Below, one piece after another: positions 1-7,068 of a stretch of DNA of 12,495 nt. The notes under the pieces were generated by a model. The model did no database searches. It worked only from the letters and a program-made list of their open reading frames with translations, and was not told the origin of the DNA. The position numbers and the translations under genes are program-made. Position 1 is the stretch's first letter. The number at the start of each line of letters is the position of its first letter. The DNA is from CAYXWH01 sp964468755. GTDB lineage: Bacteria > Chloroflexota > Dehalococcoidia > Dehalococcoidales > RBG-16-60-22. The DNA lies in assembly GCA_964468755.1 (NCBI GenBank), contig CAYXWH010000054.1:1-12495 (forward strand), given 5' to 3'.

Positions 1-630
1 CATAATCGACTGCACCATGCCCAGGCCCCGGTTGGCTATCTCCACCATGCTCAGGCTGCCGGTGGTAAAGTACAGGCTGAGGATACCGGCCAGCATGAAT
101 GCGCTGCCGAACAGGGTGTACACCACGTACTTTATCGCCGAATAATCACGCCGCCCTGAGCCCCAGATAGATATCAGGAAGTACATCGGGATAACCTCTA
201 TCTCCCACATGACGAAGAACAGCAACAGGTCAAGCGAGGTAAATACCCCGATGATACTTGTTTCCAGGAGCAGCAGCCAGGCAAAGTATTCACGGGGCCT
301 CTCGTGTACCTTCCAGGAGATAAGCACCGCCAGAAAACCAAGGAAGGCAGTCAGCATGACCAGCGGGCAGCTCAAGCCGTCGACCCCGAGATGGTAGTAG
401 GCATTCAGCGGCGCAATCCACAGCACCTTTTCCTCGAACTGGATTACCCCGGCCGCCGCCGGCGAGCGGTCGAACAGGACAAATACGGCGATGGACAATG
501 CCAGGGGCACCAGCGTAAAGATGGCGGCTGTCCATTTGATTGCCCGCTCCCTCCGGCTGGTGACAAAGGCAATGATAATCGCCCCCGCCAGTGGCAGGAA
601 CAGTATCGTTGTTAAATAGTTAAAATCCAA
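1..630 (-). CDS. nuoM: NADH-quinone oxidoreductase subunit M (complex I antiporter-like subunit), N-terminal part, cut by the window edge
   Basis: NuoM is one of three Mrp-antiporter-like membrane subunits that carry protons in the distal arm of complex I. The 210 N-terminal residues visible here are read in frame to position 1, where the gene leaves the window; the family is usually about 490-520 residues. The start is a TTG at 630 giving MDFNYL, with a GAGGGGAG Shine-Dalgarno 9 bases upstream; no ATG is available near this N-terminus. Residues 139-157 read FVMWEIEVIPMYFLISIWG, the diagnostic NuoM helix carrying the essential glutamate (E143 here, matching E144 of E. coli). An earlier loop holds LGVDGLSCPLVML (about 81-93), also typical. 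The gene follows nuoL after 22 bases and is surely cotranscribed with it. The call is firm; only the C-terminal part, including the pumping lysines, cannot be checked. Confidence 0.95.
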   Translation of the reverse strand, partial: MDFNYLTTILFLPLAGAIIIAFVTSRRERAIKWTAAIFTLVPLALSIAVFVLFDRSPAAAGVIQFEEKVLWIAPLNAYYHLGVDGLSCPLVMLTAFLGFLAVLISWKVHERPREYFAWLLLLETSIIGVFTSLDLLLFFVMWEIEVIPMYFLISIWGSGRRDYSAIKYVVYTLFGSAFMLAGILSLYFTTGSLSMVEIANRGLGMVQSIM

Positions 631-652
631 CTATCCTGTCTCCCCTCGATAC

Positions 653-2620
653 TCAGCCCAGAAAGTACACGCAGATAATAATCACCACCACCCCGATTCC
701 AATAAACAGGCCATAGAGCTGAAGCTGCCCGGTCTGCGCCCGGCGGATTACCCCACCCCCGGCCCGTACGCCATCGGCAACACCATTGACGGTGCCATCG
801 ACAATATTGGTATCAAATAACTGGAAGCCGGCAAAGAGACCTTTGAGTAACGCAATCTTTACGATTACGTTTTCATAGAGCTCATCGAACCAGTACTTCC
901 GGTAGAACAGGGTATACAACGGCTTGAACAGGCTGCCCACTTTCTCCGCAGAAATCCACTTCCGGTGGTACATGGCGTATGCCAGCAGTATACCCAGGCC
1001 AGCCAGTATCAGCGATATCCACGGCAATGTCTGCGTGAGCGGGTGGATAAAGCCTACCCCGAAGCTGTGGACTTCGCCGTGACCCATAAGAGCACCGAAG
1101 TTGCCGCCCACATTCCAGAAACCGGACACCACGGCGAGAATAGCCAGTATTACCATCGGCGCTACCATTACCCCGGGTGACTCGTGCGGATGGCTTTCAC
1201 CGTGCCCGCCGTTCTCCGCAGCGGCACCGCCGCGGTATTCACCGGTAAAGGTCATGAATATGATGCGGAACATGTAGAAGGCGGTCATAAACACCGTTAT
1301 CATCGCCAGAATCCCCAGCACCGGCTGATTGGCAAGGGCGATAATCACTATTTCATCTTTGCTCCAGAACCCGGAGAGGGGCCAGATACCAGCCAGGCTC
1401 AGGGCGCCGAGGAGAAAGGTAATAAACGTCCACGGCATCGGCCGGCGCAGCCCGCCCATCAGCCGCATGTCAAAGGTATCCGTGGCGTGGTTGACACTGC
1501 CCGCACCCAGGAAGAGCAACGCCTTGAAGAAGGCATGGTTGAACAGGTGGAAGATACCTACGGCGGTGGCTGCCTTGGCGGCTTCCACGGTCACGCTGCC
1601 ACCGGCGGCGATGGCGATGCCAGCCGCACCCAGTCCCAGCATCATATAGCCCAGCTGGCTGATAGTGGAATACGCCAGCACCCGCTTGATATCGTTCATC
1701 ACCAGGCCCATCGTGGCGGCAAAGATGGCGGTAAAACCGCCGATAACCGCTACCGTGGCCAGGGCTTGGATGGAATGGGCAAACAGCGGGAAGGTGCGCG
1801 CCACCAGGAAGACACCGGCGGAAACCATAGTGGCGGAATGGATGAGGGCGCTGACGGGGGTGGGGCCCTCCATGGCATCCGGCAGCCACACATGGAGCGG
1901 AAACTGGGCAGACTTGCCCACCGCTCCGGCGAAGATGCCGATAGCCGCCCAGGTAAGCGTGGTACCCACCAGAACCCCTGCCGCCGCCAGATGGTACAAT
2001 TCACCGGTATCAAAGGTGCCGGTAGTGGCGAAGATAAGCAATATCCCGGCCAGGAAACCAAAGTCGCCAAGCCGGGTAACGATGAACGCTTTTTTGGCGG
2101 CGTCCGCCGCCGATTTCTTGTGGAACCAGAAGCCAATCAGGAGATAAGAACACAAGCCGACCATTTCCCAGAAAACAAACATAAACAGCAGGTTATTCGC
2201 CAGCACCAGGCCCAGCATGGACATGGTAAACAGGGACATCCAGGCGTAGTAACGGTGATAACCCGCCTCATCATGCGCCATGTAACCCAGGGAGTAAATC
2301 TGCACCATCAGGCTGACCGTGCTGACCACCACCACCATTACCGCCGTCAGCGAGTCCATGAGGATGCCCAGTTGAATGGTTGCCCCGTTCTCAATAATAA
2401 CCCAGTCGATTGGCGGGACCGGCAGCTCATGGCCCGGGGCTGCCATCACGGTGAACAGCGCCCAGAGCGACAGCCCCAGGGAACCGGCGATGGCGGCGAT
2501 GGTAAGATAGCCGGAGATAGCGGAATGCCGCTTGTTTATAAAGGGACGGAAAAACAACGAGATTATGATGAACGAGAACAGTGGTAATAAAAATATAAGC
2601 CACATTGCTTGATACGGCAT
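653..2620 (-). CDS. nuoL: NADH-quinone oxidoreductase subunit L (complex I antiporter-like subunit)
   Basis: NuoL is the most distal proton-translocating subunit of complex I, with the long lateral helix that braces the membrane arm. At 655 residues it is close to the family length (E. coli 613) and is highly hydrophobic throughout. The functional residues of the antiporter fold are visible: E152 in FVFWEMVGLCSYLLIGFWF, K236 in AGAVGKSAQFPLHVWLPDAM followed by EGPTPVSALIHSATMV, K366 in HAFFKALLFLGAGS, and K421 in SGFWSKDEI. A His/Glu/Gly-rich loop lies near residues 464-483 (HGESHPHESP), as in many NuoL proteins. The ATG at 2620 overlaps by one base the TAA of the preceding 64-residue gene (TAATG), with GAGGA 7 bases upstream, so translation is probably coupled to that small gene. 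The standard partner upstream would be nuoK; here two small genes intervene. Confidence 0.98.
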   Translation of the reverse strand: MPYQAMWLIFLLPLFSFIIISLFFRPFINKRHSAISGYLTIAAIAGSLGLSLWALFTVMAAPGHELPVPPIDWVIIENGATIQLGILMDSLTAVMVVVVSTVSLMVQIYSLGYMAHDEAGYHRYYAWMSLFTMSMLGLVLANNLLFMFVFWEMVGLCSYLLIGFWFHKKSAADAAKKAFIVTRLGDFGFLAGILLIFATTGTFDTGELYHLAAAGVLVGTTLTWAAIGIFAGAVGKSAQFPLHVWLPDAMEGPTPVSALIHSATMVSAGVFLVARTFPLFAHSIQALATVAVIGGFTAIFAATMGLVMNDIKRVLAYSTISQLGYMMLGLGAAGIAIAAGGSVTVEAAKAATAVGIFHLFNHAFFKALLFLGAGSVNHATDTFDMRLMGGLRRPMPWTFITFLLGALSLAGIWPLSGFWSKDEIVIIALANQPVLGILAMITVFMTAFYMFRIIFMTFTGEYRGGAAAENGGHGESHPHESPGVMVAPMVILAILAVVSGFWNVGGNFGALMGHGEVHSFGVGFIHPLTQTLPWISLILAGLGILLAYAMYHRKWISAEKVGSLFKPLYTLFYRKYWFDELYENVIVKIALLKGLFAGFQLFDTNIVDGTVNGVADGVRAGGGVIRRAQTGQLQLYGLFIGIGVVVIIICVYFLG

Positions 2621-2814
2621 TACAGCTTCCTCAATATATCCTCAATCACATGCTTTTTATCATCCGGCACCATGACCGAATACGTCGCCAACTCCTGCCC
2701 TACCGGCATACCGGCGATGGGGCGGATAATGGTGGGGATACCCTCGCCTTCAAAGCACTCCTTCCACATCTCCGCAATGACCAGGCTATTGGCTCTTTTA
2801 ACTTCTACCCACAT
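2620..2814 (-). CDS. Small DUF2007-like protein coupled to nuoL (putative signal-transducing family)
   Basis: This is a soluble 64-residue protein. Its pattern resembles the DUF2007 family (annotated as putative prokaryotic signal-transducing protein). The N-terminal strand MWVEVKRANS is followed by a helix around residues 11-23 (VIAEMWKECFEGEGI), a strand with IPTIIRP, a short loop with PVGQE, a strand YSVMVPDD (45-52) and a final helix KKHVIEDILRKL. The xAEMxKxxxExEGIP and VMVPDDxxxxxxxIL spacing is the family hallmark; the match is by eye only. An in-frame TAA four codons upstream forces the ATG at 2814. The nearest strong Shine-Dalgarno (GAGGGGG) is rather far, about 15 bases away. Its TAA overlaps the nuoL ATG. 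The biochemical role of the family is unknown. Its place inside a complex I operon suggests assembly or regulation of the membrane arm, which is inference only. Confidence 0.8.
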   Translation of the reverse strand: MWVEVKRANSLVIAEMWKECFEGEGIPTIIRPIAGMPVGQELATYSVMVPDDKKHVIEDILRKL

Positions 2815-2848
2815 CTTGTTATCTTACAACCCCCTCGGGATCCCTGAT

Positions 2849-2995
2849 CTATCCAGCCAGGACAGCATCACCCAGATAAAAAGGCCAGACCACTATGCCC
2901 AGTATGATTTTCCACCATACCAGGTTGGCGTAGCCAATCGTAAAGAGCCAGCCAGCAAACCAGAAAACACCGAAAAATCCACCTGAGTTCTTCAT
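2849..2995 (-). CDS. Uncharacterised 48-residue two-helix membrane protein within the complex I operon
   Basis: A short open frame from ATG 2995 to TAG 2849 encodes 48 residues, beginning MKNSGGFFGVFWFAGWLF. It looks like a genuine microprotein. A GGGGG Shine-Dalgarno lies 9 bases before the ATG. The composition is strongly membrane-like, with two hydrophobic segments (about residues 7-22 and 25-41) separated by a short polar turn (YAN). It is rich in Trp and Phe (5 W, 6 F), and WPFYLGDA follows the second helix. It sits on the operon strand, 94 bases after nuoK and 34 bases before the DUF2007-like gene. It is not any canonical Nuo subunit that I recognise. A competing 62-residue frame covers part of the same DNA, but it is polar then mixed and has no family look. 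Function is unknown; a membrane-arm accessory or assembly peptide is the natural guess. Confidence 0.72.
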   Translation of the reverse strand: MKNSGGFFGVFWFAGWLFTIGYANLVWWKIILGIVVWPFYLGDAVLAG

Positions 2996-3073
2996 GTGTC
3001 TTTTCCCCCTTTCTTCCCCCGTAGCTCTCTACTTCCTCCTCTTTGCTCCACCCCACCCCACATTAACTGGATG

Positions 3074-3090
3074 AAGGGGCTATGCCCCTT
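3074..3090 (-). other. Perfect hairpin directly after the nuoK stop codon
   Basis: The bases AAGGGGC-ATA-GCCCCTT (minus strand) form a perfect 7-bp stem with a 3-base loop, starting on the last base of the nuoK TAA. No U-rich tract follows on either strand, so it is not a standard intrinsic terminator. It could be an mRNA stability or processing element that separates nuoA-K expression from the genes downstream, or a weak attenuator. The structure is seen; the role is inferred. Confidence 0.5.
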
Positions 3091-3401
3091 TACCACTTCA
3101 TCAGATTAATCTTGGTCACATCAATATCAGTCATGCCCCGGTAAATAGCCAGTATTATAGCCAGTCCCACCGCCACTTCAGCGGCGGCTACCACCATGAT
3201 AAAAATGGCAAATATCTGTCCGGTTAATAACTCCGGCACCACAAAACGGGAGAAGGCAACCATGGTAATATTGACCGCGTTAAGCATTAGCTCAAGGCAC
3301 ATCAGGACAATAACGGCATTGCGCTTGGTCAGCGCTCCATAAAGCCCGATGCAGAATAAAATTCCAGCCAGTATCAGATAATGTTCCAGTCCCAACGACA
3401 T
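3090..3401 (-). CDS. nuoK: NADH-quinone oxidoreductase subunit K
   Basis: NuoK is a small three-helix membrane subunit homologous to MrpC/MnhC. It forms part of the proton path between the quinone module and the antiporter-like subunits. The 103 residues match the usual length (about 100). The two conserved intramembrane glutamates are present: E37 in VLMCLELMLNAVN and E75 in VAAAEVAVGLAIIL (E36 and E72 in E. coli). The start MSLGLEHYL is typical, from an ATG at 3401 that lies 3 bases after the nuoJ stop with an AGGGAG Shine-Dalgarno. The tail IDVTKINLMKW is the family's usual ending. It is followed by a hairpin and a 94-base gap instead of nuoL, which is the departure from the standard gene order. 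Confidence 0.98.
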   Translation of the reverse strand: MSLGLEHYLILAGILFCIGLYGALTKRNAVIVLMCLELMLNAVNITMVAFSRFVVPELLTGQIFAIFIMVVAAAEVAVGLAIILAIYRGMTDIDVTKINLMKW

Positions 3402-3404
3402 TGG

Positions 3405-3893
3405 CTACTTCTCCCTGGCGATTACAATAGCGCCGATTATGGCGGCCAGTATCATCACGGCGGCAATCTCCACCGGCAGGATATAGCCGCCTTCTCCAAA
3501 CAGTTGCAAGGCAAGTGGACCGGTGGTCGGTGTCAGTGGCGCCCCGCCAGTGACCGGCCACGGGGTCCTCATCACGGCATAGACCACCACCACCAGAAAT
3601 ACGATAACTACCAGAAATGCCGGGAACTGCAGCTTGTTGGCAGGGCTGCCACGCTGCACGTCCCGGGTCATCATGATTGCCAGAATAATAATAACCGAAA
3701 TTGCCCCCACGTAGACCAGAATCTGCACCGCCGCCAGAAAGTCGGCACTGAGGGTGATATACAGCCCGGCCACCATCAGGAAACATGACACCAGTGCCAG
3801 AGCGGCATGAAACACGTTACGCAGCGTAATCACTGCCAGCGCCGCGATTATCGCCACCACCGCCAGTATCCAGAAAGCGACCACCAGTCCCAT
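3405..3893 (-). CDS. nuoJ: NADH-quinone oxidoreductase subunit J
   Basis: NuoJ is a five-helix membrane subunit. Its third helix switches between alpha and pi-bulge forms and gates the link between quinone reduction and proton pumping. The signature AAVQILVYVGAISVIIILAI is at about residues 54-73, with the conserved Tyr at 61; MMTRDV follows. The N-terminal helix and RNVFHAALAL (25-34) are also typical. Length is 162 residues (family about 160-200). The start ATG overlaps the nuoI stop by one base (TAATG), with GAGGAAAG just upstream, so it is probably translationally coupled to nuoI. The C-terminal half has a proline- and glycine-rich loop (about 110-130) before the last helix, the usual variable part. 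The call is firm. Confidence 0.97.
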   Translation of the reverse strand: MGLVVAFWILAVVAIIAALAVITLRNVFHAALALVSCFLMVAGLYITLSADFLAAVQILVYVGAISVIIILAIMMTRDVQRGSPANKLQFPAFLVVIVFLVVVVYAVMRTPWPVTGGAPLTPTTGPLALQLFGEGGYILPVEIAAVMILAAIIGAIVIAREK

Positions 3894-4390
3894 TATCTTT
3901 CCTCGTTAATCCTTTCCACCAGCAGGGTCTGCCGGGGCAATTTTTGGGCAATTTCGGGATGAAAGTAGCCACTGGCCGGCCTCTCCTTGGATTCCAGTAG
4001 CATGTCATCCGCCTGTACCAGTTCCTCCCGGCGGTACTTCGCCCGCTCATAGGAATAACCCATAAACAGGGCGTCATACGGGCAGGCTTCAACACACAGA
4101 CCGCACTGAATGCAGTAGCCGGTGTCAACCCGGTACATTTCAACTACATACTTATTTTCAGCAAGGTTGGTCGAGGTAACAATCTCGATAGCACCCTGCG
4201 GGCAGGTCTTGGCACAGGTGCCGCAGCCGGTGCACCGCTCCCGACTCCAGATAAGCTCGTTACCCCGTATCCGGCGCGAGGTATTCAGCCGTTGCTCGGG
4301 ATACTGGGCAACCGTCGGGTGACGGAGATTATTCTTGATGGTTACCGTCAAACCCTTGATGATACCAAGTCCAAAACGCTCAAACTTCAA
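3893..4390 (-). CDS. nuoI: NADH-quinone oxidoreductase subunit I (two 4Fe-4S clusters)
   Basis: NuoI is the ferredoxin-like subunit carrying clusters N6a and N6b, which pass electrons towards NuoB. Two complete CxxCxxCxxxC[P] motifs are visible: C53, C56, C59, C63 (CTGCGTCAKTCP) and C93, C96, C99, C103 (CIQCGLCVEACP). The N-terminal region FGLGIIKGLTVTIKNNLRHP is the amphipathic anchor typical of the family, followed by QYPEQR. The 165 residues match the usual length. The start is a TTG at 4390 with GGATGGGG 5 bases upstream, and it overlaps the end of nuoH by 11 bases; a later start would remove the conserved anchor. In this operon, which lacks NuoEFG, NuoI is the most exposed electron entry point and so the likeliest docking site for ferredoxin or another donor. 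That last point is inference. Confidence 0.97.
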   Translation of the reverse strand: MKFERFGLGIIKGLTVTIKNNLRHPTVAQYPEQRLNTSRRIRGNELIWSRERCTGCGTCAKTCPQGAIEIVTSTNLAENKYVVEMYRVDTGYCIQCGLCVEACPYDALFMGYSYERAKYRREELVQADDMLLESKERPASGYFHPEIAQKLPRQTLLVERINEER

Positions 4391-5504
4391 GCCTGCCCCA
4401 TCCTAACTTAAAGAATAATTTAGACCACATCACCACCAGCACTGCCGCCACCGCAAAATTCACTATAATTATCAACCACGGCAAAGCCGACAAGAAAAGC
4501 ACCTCAATGGCGGTAATGACCAGATTTATCACCGCCAGCGGCAAAAGGAACTTCCAGGCAAGTGACATCAACTGGTCTATCCGGACACGAGGCAAAGTGG
4601 TCCGTGTCCAGACCATGAGGAAAAAGACAATGATGACCTTGATAATAAACCACAGCCAGGGAGGCAATGCCGGGCCTCTCCAGCCGCTGAGGAACAGGGT
4701 GGTAATTATCGCCGCAATGGCTACCGCCTCCGCGTACTCCACCAGATAGAACATGGCAAACTTCATCCCGGAGTACTCGGTATGGAAGCCGGCGGTGAGC
4801 TCAGAGTCGGCTTCCATCAGGTCAAAGGGGCTACGGTTAATCTCGGCGCAGCCCGCGGTGAAGAACAGCAGGAAACCCAGTGGCTGCAACAGGACGAACG
4901 GAATATCCTGGGCCAGCACAATCTGGTTCATTGACAGTGAGCCGGTTAACAGCACTATGCCGACAATGGCCAGTACCAGCGGGATTTCATAGCTGACCAC
5001 TGCCGCCACATTACGCATGGCGCCAAGGAGCGAATACTTGTTGCTGGAGCCCCAGCCGGCCATGAAAACCCCTATTGTTGACACGGAACTTATGGCTACC
5101 ACGTACAGTATTCCGATATTCAGGTCAGCCAGCAGCGCCCCGTTCTGGAAGGGTACGACGGCAAAAATCATCAACGCCGGGACGAAGGCAATTACCGGTG
5201 CCAGCCAGTGCACCACTTTGTCGGCGTTCACGGGCACGATATTTTCCTTCAGGAGCACCTTGATGGCATCCGCCACCGGCTGAAGTATACCGAACGGACC
5301 TGTGCGGTTGGGCCCCAGGCGGGACTGCATGCGCCCCATAGCCCGGCGCTCAATATAGATAACCGCCATTACCATGATTAAAATAAAGATAATGAGCACT
5401 ACGGCAAAAAACAGCCAGTGCCACCAGAAACCACCCGGCCAGTCCGGCGGAACCGCCTGCTGATAAAGCCGGGTATTTACTTCCATCAAATCAACCAGTG
5501 CCAC
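4380..5504 (-). CDS. nuoH: NADH-quinone oxidoreductase subunit H (quinone-chamber membrane subunit)
   Basis: NuoH anchors the peripheral arm in the membrane and forms the quinone channel. Strongly conserved blocks are present: IERRAMGRMQSRLGPNRTGP (51-70), GWGSSNKYSLLGAMRN (150-165), SYEIPL (171-176), and AEINRSPFDLMEADSELTAG (220-239) followed by FHTEYSGMKFAMFYLVEYA. The start is a GTG at 5504 that overlaps the nuoD TAG by one base, with GAGG 10 bases upstream. At 374 residues it is longer than the usual 320-340. The extra length is an additional hydrophobic segment near the C-terminus (about 335-360) and a basic tail ending FKLGWGRLEV, plus an N-terminal tryptophan-rich extension (about 21-30). 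The end overlaps the TTG start of nuoI. No nuoE, nuoF or nuoG separates it from nuoD. Confidence 0.97.
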   Translation of the reverse strand: MALVDLMEVNTRLYQQAVPPDWPGGFWWHWLFFAVVLIIFILIMVMAVIYIERRAMGRMQSRLGPNRTGPFGILQPVADAIKVLLKENIVPVNADKVVHWLAPVIAFVPALMIFAVVPFQNGALLADLNIGILYVVAISSVSTIGVFMAGWGSSNKYSLLGAMRNVAAVVSYEIPLVLAIVGIVLLTGSLSMNQIVLAQDIPFVLLQPLGFLLFFTAGCAEINRSPFDLMEADSELTAGFHTEYSGMKFAMFYLVEYAEAVAIAAIITTLFLSGWRGPALPPWLWFIIKVIIVFFLMVWTRTTLPRVRIDQLMSLAWKFLLPLAVINLVITAIEVLFLSALPWLIIIVNFAVAAVLVVMWSKLFFKLGWGRLEV

Positions 5505-6628
5505 TATCGGTCAACCTCACCCAAGCAAATATCAATACTACCGAAGATAAGAATAAGGTCAGCTACCTTCCAGCCGCGCACCATCTCTCTGAGGGCAGTT
5601 AGGTTTATCAGGCTGGTGGGACGGACATGACAGCGATAGGGAGCAATGGAGCCATCGGATACCAGATAAAAGCCCAGCTCACCCTTGGGCGACTCAATAT
5701 GCGAGTAAGCCTCCCCTACCGGCGGGCGGACCAGGTGCGGCACCTCAGCCCGCACCGCTCCCTGTGGAAGGTCTTTCACCGCCTGCTCGATGATGCGCAG
5801 GCTCTGGCGCATCTCTTCCATCCGCACCCGGAAGCGGTCATAGCAGTCACCCTGAATGCCAACCGGAATATCGAACTCAAAGCGGTCATAGATGGAATAC
5901 GGGTCGGCTCTCCGTAAATCCCACTGGTAACCGGTGGAACGGAGCACGGGACCGCTTATCGAGCAGTTAACCGCCGCCTTCTGAGTCAGAATCCCCACTC
6001 CCCTGGAGCGGGCCAGCAATATCTCGTTCTCCTTGAGCAGCCGGTCATACTCATCAATGAAACGCGGCATCTGGTTAAGGAATATACGCAGCGCCGGCAT
6101 GAATTCCTCAGGGAAGTCCTGGCTGACGCCACCTATCCGCATGAAGTTATAGGTCAGCCGCTGCCCGGAAACCATTTCAAACAGGTCAAGAATTTTTTCC
6201 CTCTCCCGGAACATATAGAGGAAGGGGGTAAAGTAGGCTCCGCAGTCGTTCAGGAATGAGCCGTTGGCAATAAGGTGATTGGCGATGCGCTGCAATTCCG
6301 CCAGAATAACCCGGATATGCTCGGCGCGCTCCGGTACCGTTATCCCCGCCAGCTTCTCCACCGCCATGCAATACGCCATGTTGTTGCTCATCGAAGAAAT
6401 GTAGTCGAGGCGGTCAGTCAGCGGGATAAAACCGGTAAATGTCCGCTGCTCGGCAAGCTTCTCAATACCCCGGTGCAGATAGCCGAACACGGGCTCAATA
6501 TCCAGCACCACTTCCCCGTCCAGGGTCGTTCGCATCCGGTATACCCCGTGAGTGCTGGGGTGCACCGGGCCGAAGTTGAGCATAAACGGCTCGGTCTTCA
6601 GCGTAAATTCCCTGGTTTCAATCGCCAT
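5504..6628 (-). CDS. nuoD: NADH-quinone oxidoreductase subunit D (49-kDa subunit, quinone site)
   Basis: NuoD descends from the large subunit of NiFe hydrogenases and, with NuoB and NuoH, forms the quinone-reduction site. GPVHPSTHGVYRM lies at residues 20-32 and HRGIEKLAE at 52-60. TDRLDYISSMSNNMAY lies at 71-86. The quinone-contacting His and Tyr of the Thermus Nqo4 subunit (His38, Tyr87) correspond to H27 and Y76 here. The C-terminus FGSIDICLGEVDR is the standard family ending. The metal-binding cysteine pairs of hydrogenases are absent, as expected. The gene is separate from nuoC (fused in E. coli). Its ATG overlaps the nuoC stop (TAATG), with GGAAGGA 9 bases upstream. The 374 residues are slightly shorter than many homologues (about 400), mainly from a short N-terminus. 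Confidence 0.98.
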   Translation of the reverse strand: MAIETREFTLKTEPFMLNFGPVHPSTHGVYRMRTTLDGEVVLDIEPVFGYLHRGIEKLAEQRTFTGFIPLTDRLDYISSMSNNMAYCMAVEKLAGITVPERAEHIRVILAELQRIANHLIANGSFLNDCGAYFTPFLYMFREREKILDLFEMVSGQRLTYNFMRIGGVSQDFPEEFMPALRIFLNQMPRFIDEYDRLLKENEILLARSRGVGILTQKAAVNCSISGPVLRSTGYQWDLRRADPYSIYDRFEFDIPVGIQGDCYDRFRVRMEEMRQSLRIIEQAVKDLPQGAVRAEVPHLVRPPVGEAYSHIESPKGELGFYLVSDGSIAPYRCHVRPTSLINLTALREMVRGWKVADLILIFGSIDICLGEVDR

Positions 6629-7068
6629 TACAGATAGTCCTTCCGCAACGGGTATCCATCGAAGCCCTCCCAGAGGAAGATACGCTTCATATTGGGATGA
6701 CCCTCGAACCTGATACCCACCAGGTCATAAATTTCTCGTTCCTGAAAATCAGCCCCCTGCCATAGCCCCACGACCGAGGGGATAACCGGGTTATCACGGT
6801 CATGGCACCTCACCCTGATTACCAGGGAATGATTATGCTTTATCGAGGTACACTGGTATACAACCTCGAAATACTGGAAGTAATCAACAGCAGTAACATA
6901 GTTGAGATAATCACAATCCAGTTCCGGGGTATCTTTGACAAAGGCAGCCACTGCCTGCAGAGAACCGGCATTTACCACCACGCAATCCTGCCTTGACTCC
7001 ACCACACTCCCCGGAAACCTCTCCTCCAGCTGGGGGGCAATATCCTTACCGGAAATGGCTAGTGTCAT
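6628..7068 (-). CDS. nuoC: NADH-quinone oxidoreductase subunit C (30-kDa subunit)
   Basis: NuoC is a structural subunit of the peripheral arm that packs against NuoD. The family signature is in the C-terminal half: ADFQEREIYDLVGIRFEGHP (residues about 104-123) followed by NMKRIFLWEGFDGYPLRKDY. I place the start at the ATG 7068 (MTLAISGKDI), which overlaps the nuoB TAA as TAATG, giving 146 residues. A longer frame reaching 7167 exists, but its extra 33 residues lie wholly inside the nuoB coding region and look like out-of-frame translation. An AAGG is 11 bases before the ATG. The N-terminal half (GSVVESRQDCVVVNAGSLQAV) fits the usual alpha/beta start of the family. The call is firm, and the start is well supported by the overlap pattern repeated through the operon. 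Confidence 0.95.
   Translation of the reverse strand: MTLAISGKDIAPQLEERFPGSVVESRQDCVVVNAGSLQAVAAFVKDTPELDCDYLNYVTAVDYFQYFEVVYQCTSIKHNHSLVIRVRCHDRDNPVIPSVVGLWQGADFQEREIYDLVGIRFEGHPNMKRIFLWEGFDGYPLRKDYL

Noticed and set aside
1184..2587. A 467-codon open frame on the plus strand opposite nuoL
   Set aside because: It is antisense to an unambiguous nuoL; its translation is rich in His, Gln, Gly and Arg with no recognisable domain, as expected from the complement of a membrane-protein gene.
2837..2845. GGGATCCC palindrome before the DUF2007-like gene
   Set aside because: An 8-base palindrome is expected by chance at this scale, and nothing else supports a regulatory role.
2868..3056. A 62-codon minus-strand frame starting MGWSKEEEVES between nuoK and nuoL
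   Set aside because: It overlaps the 48-residue membrane frame out of phase, mixes polar and hydrophobic parts without a pattern, and looks like an out-of-frame reading of the small membrane gene.
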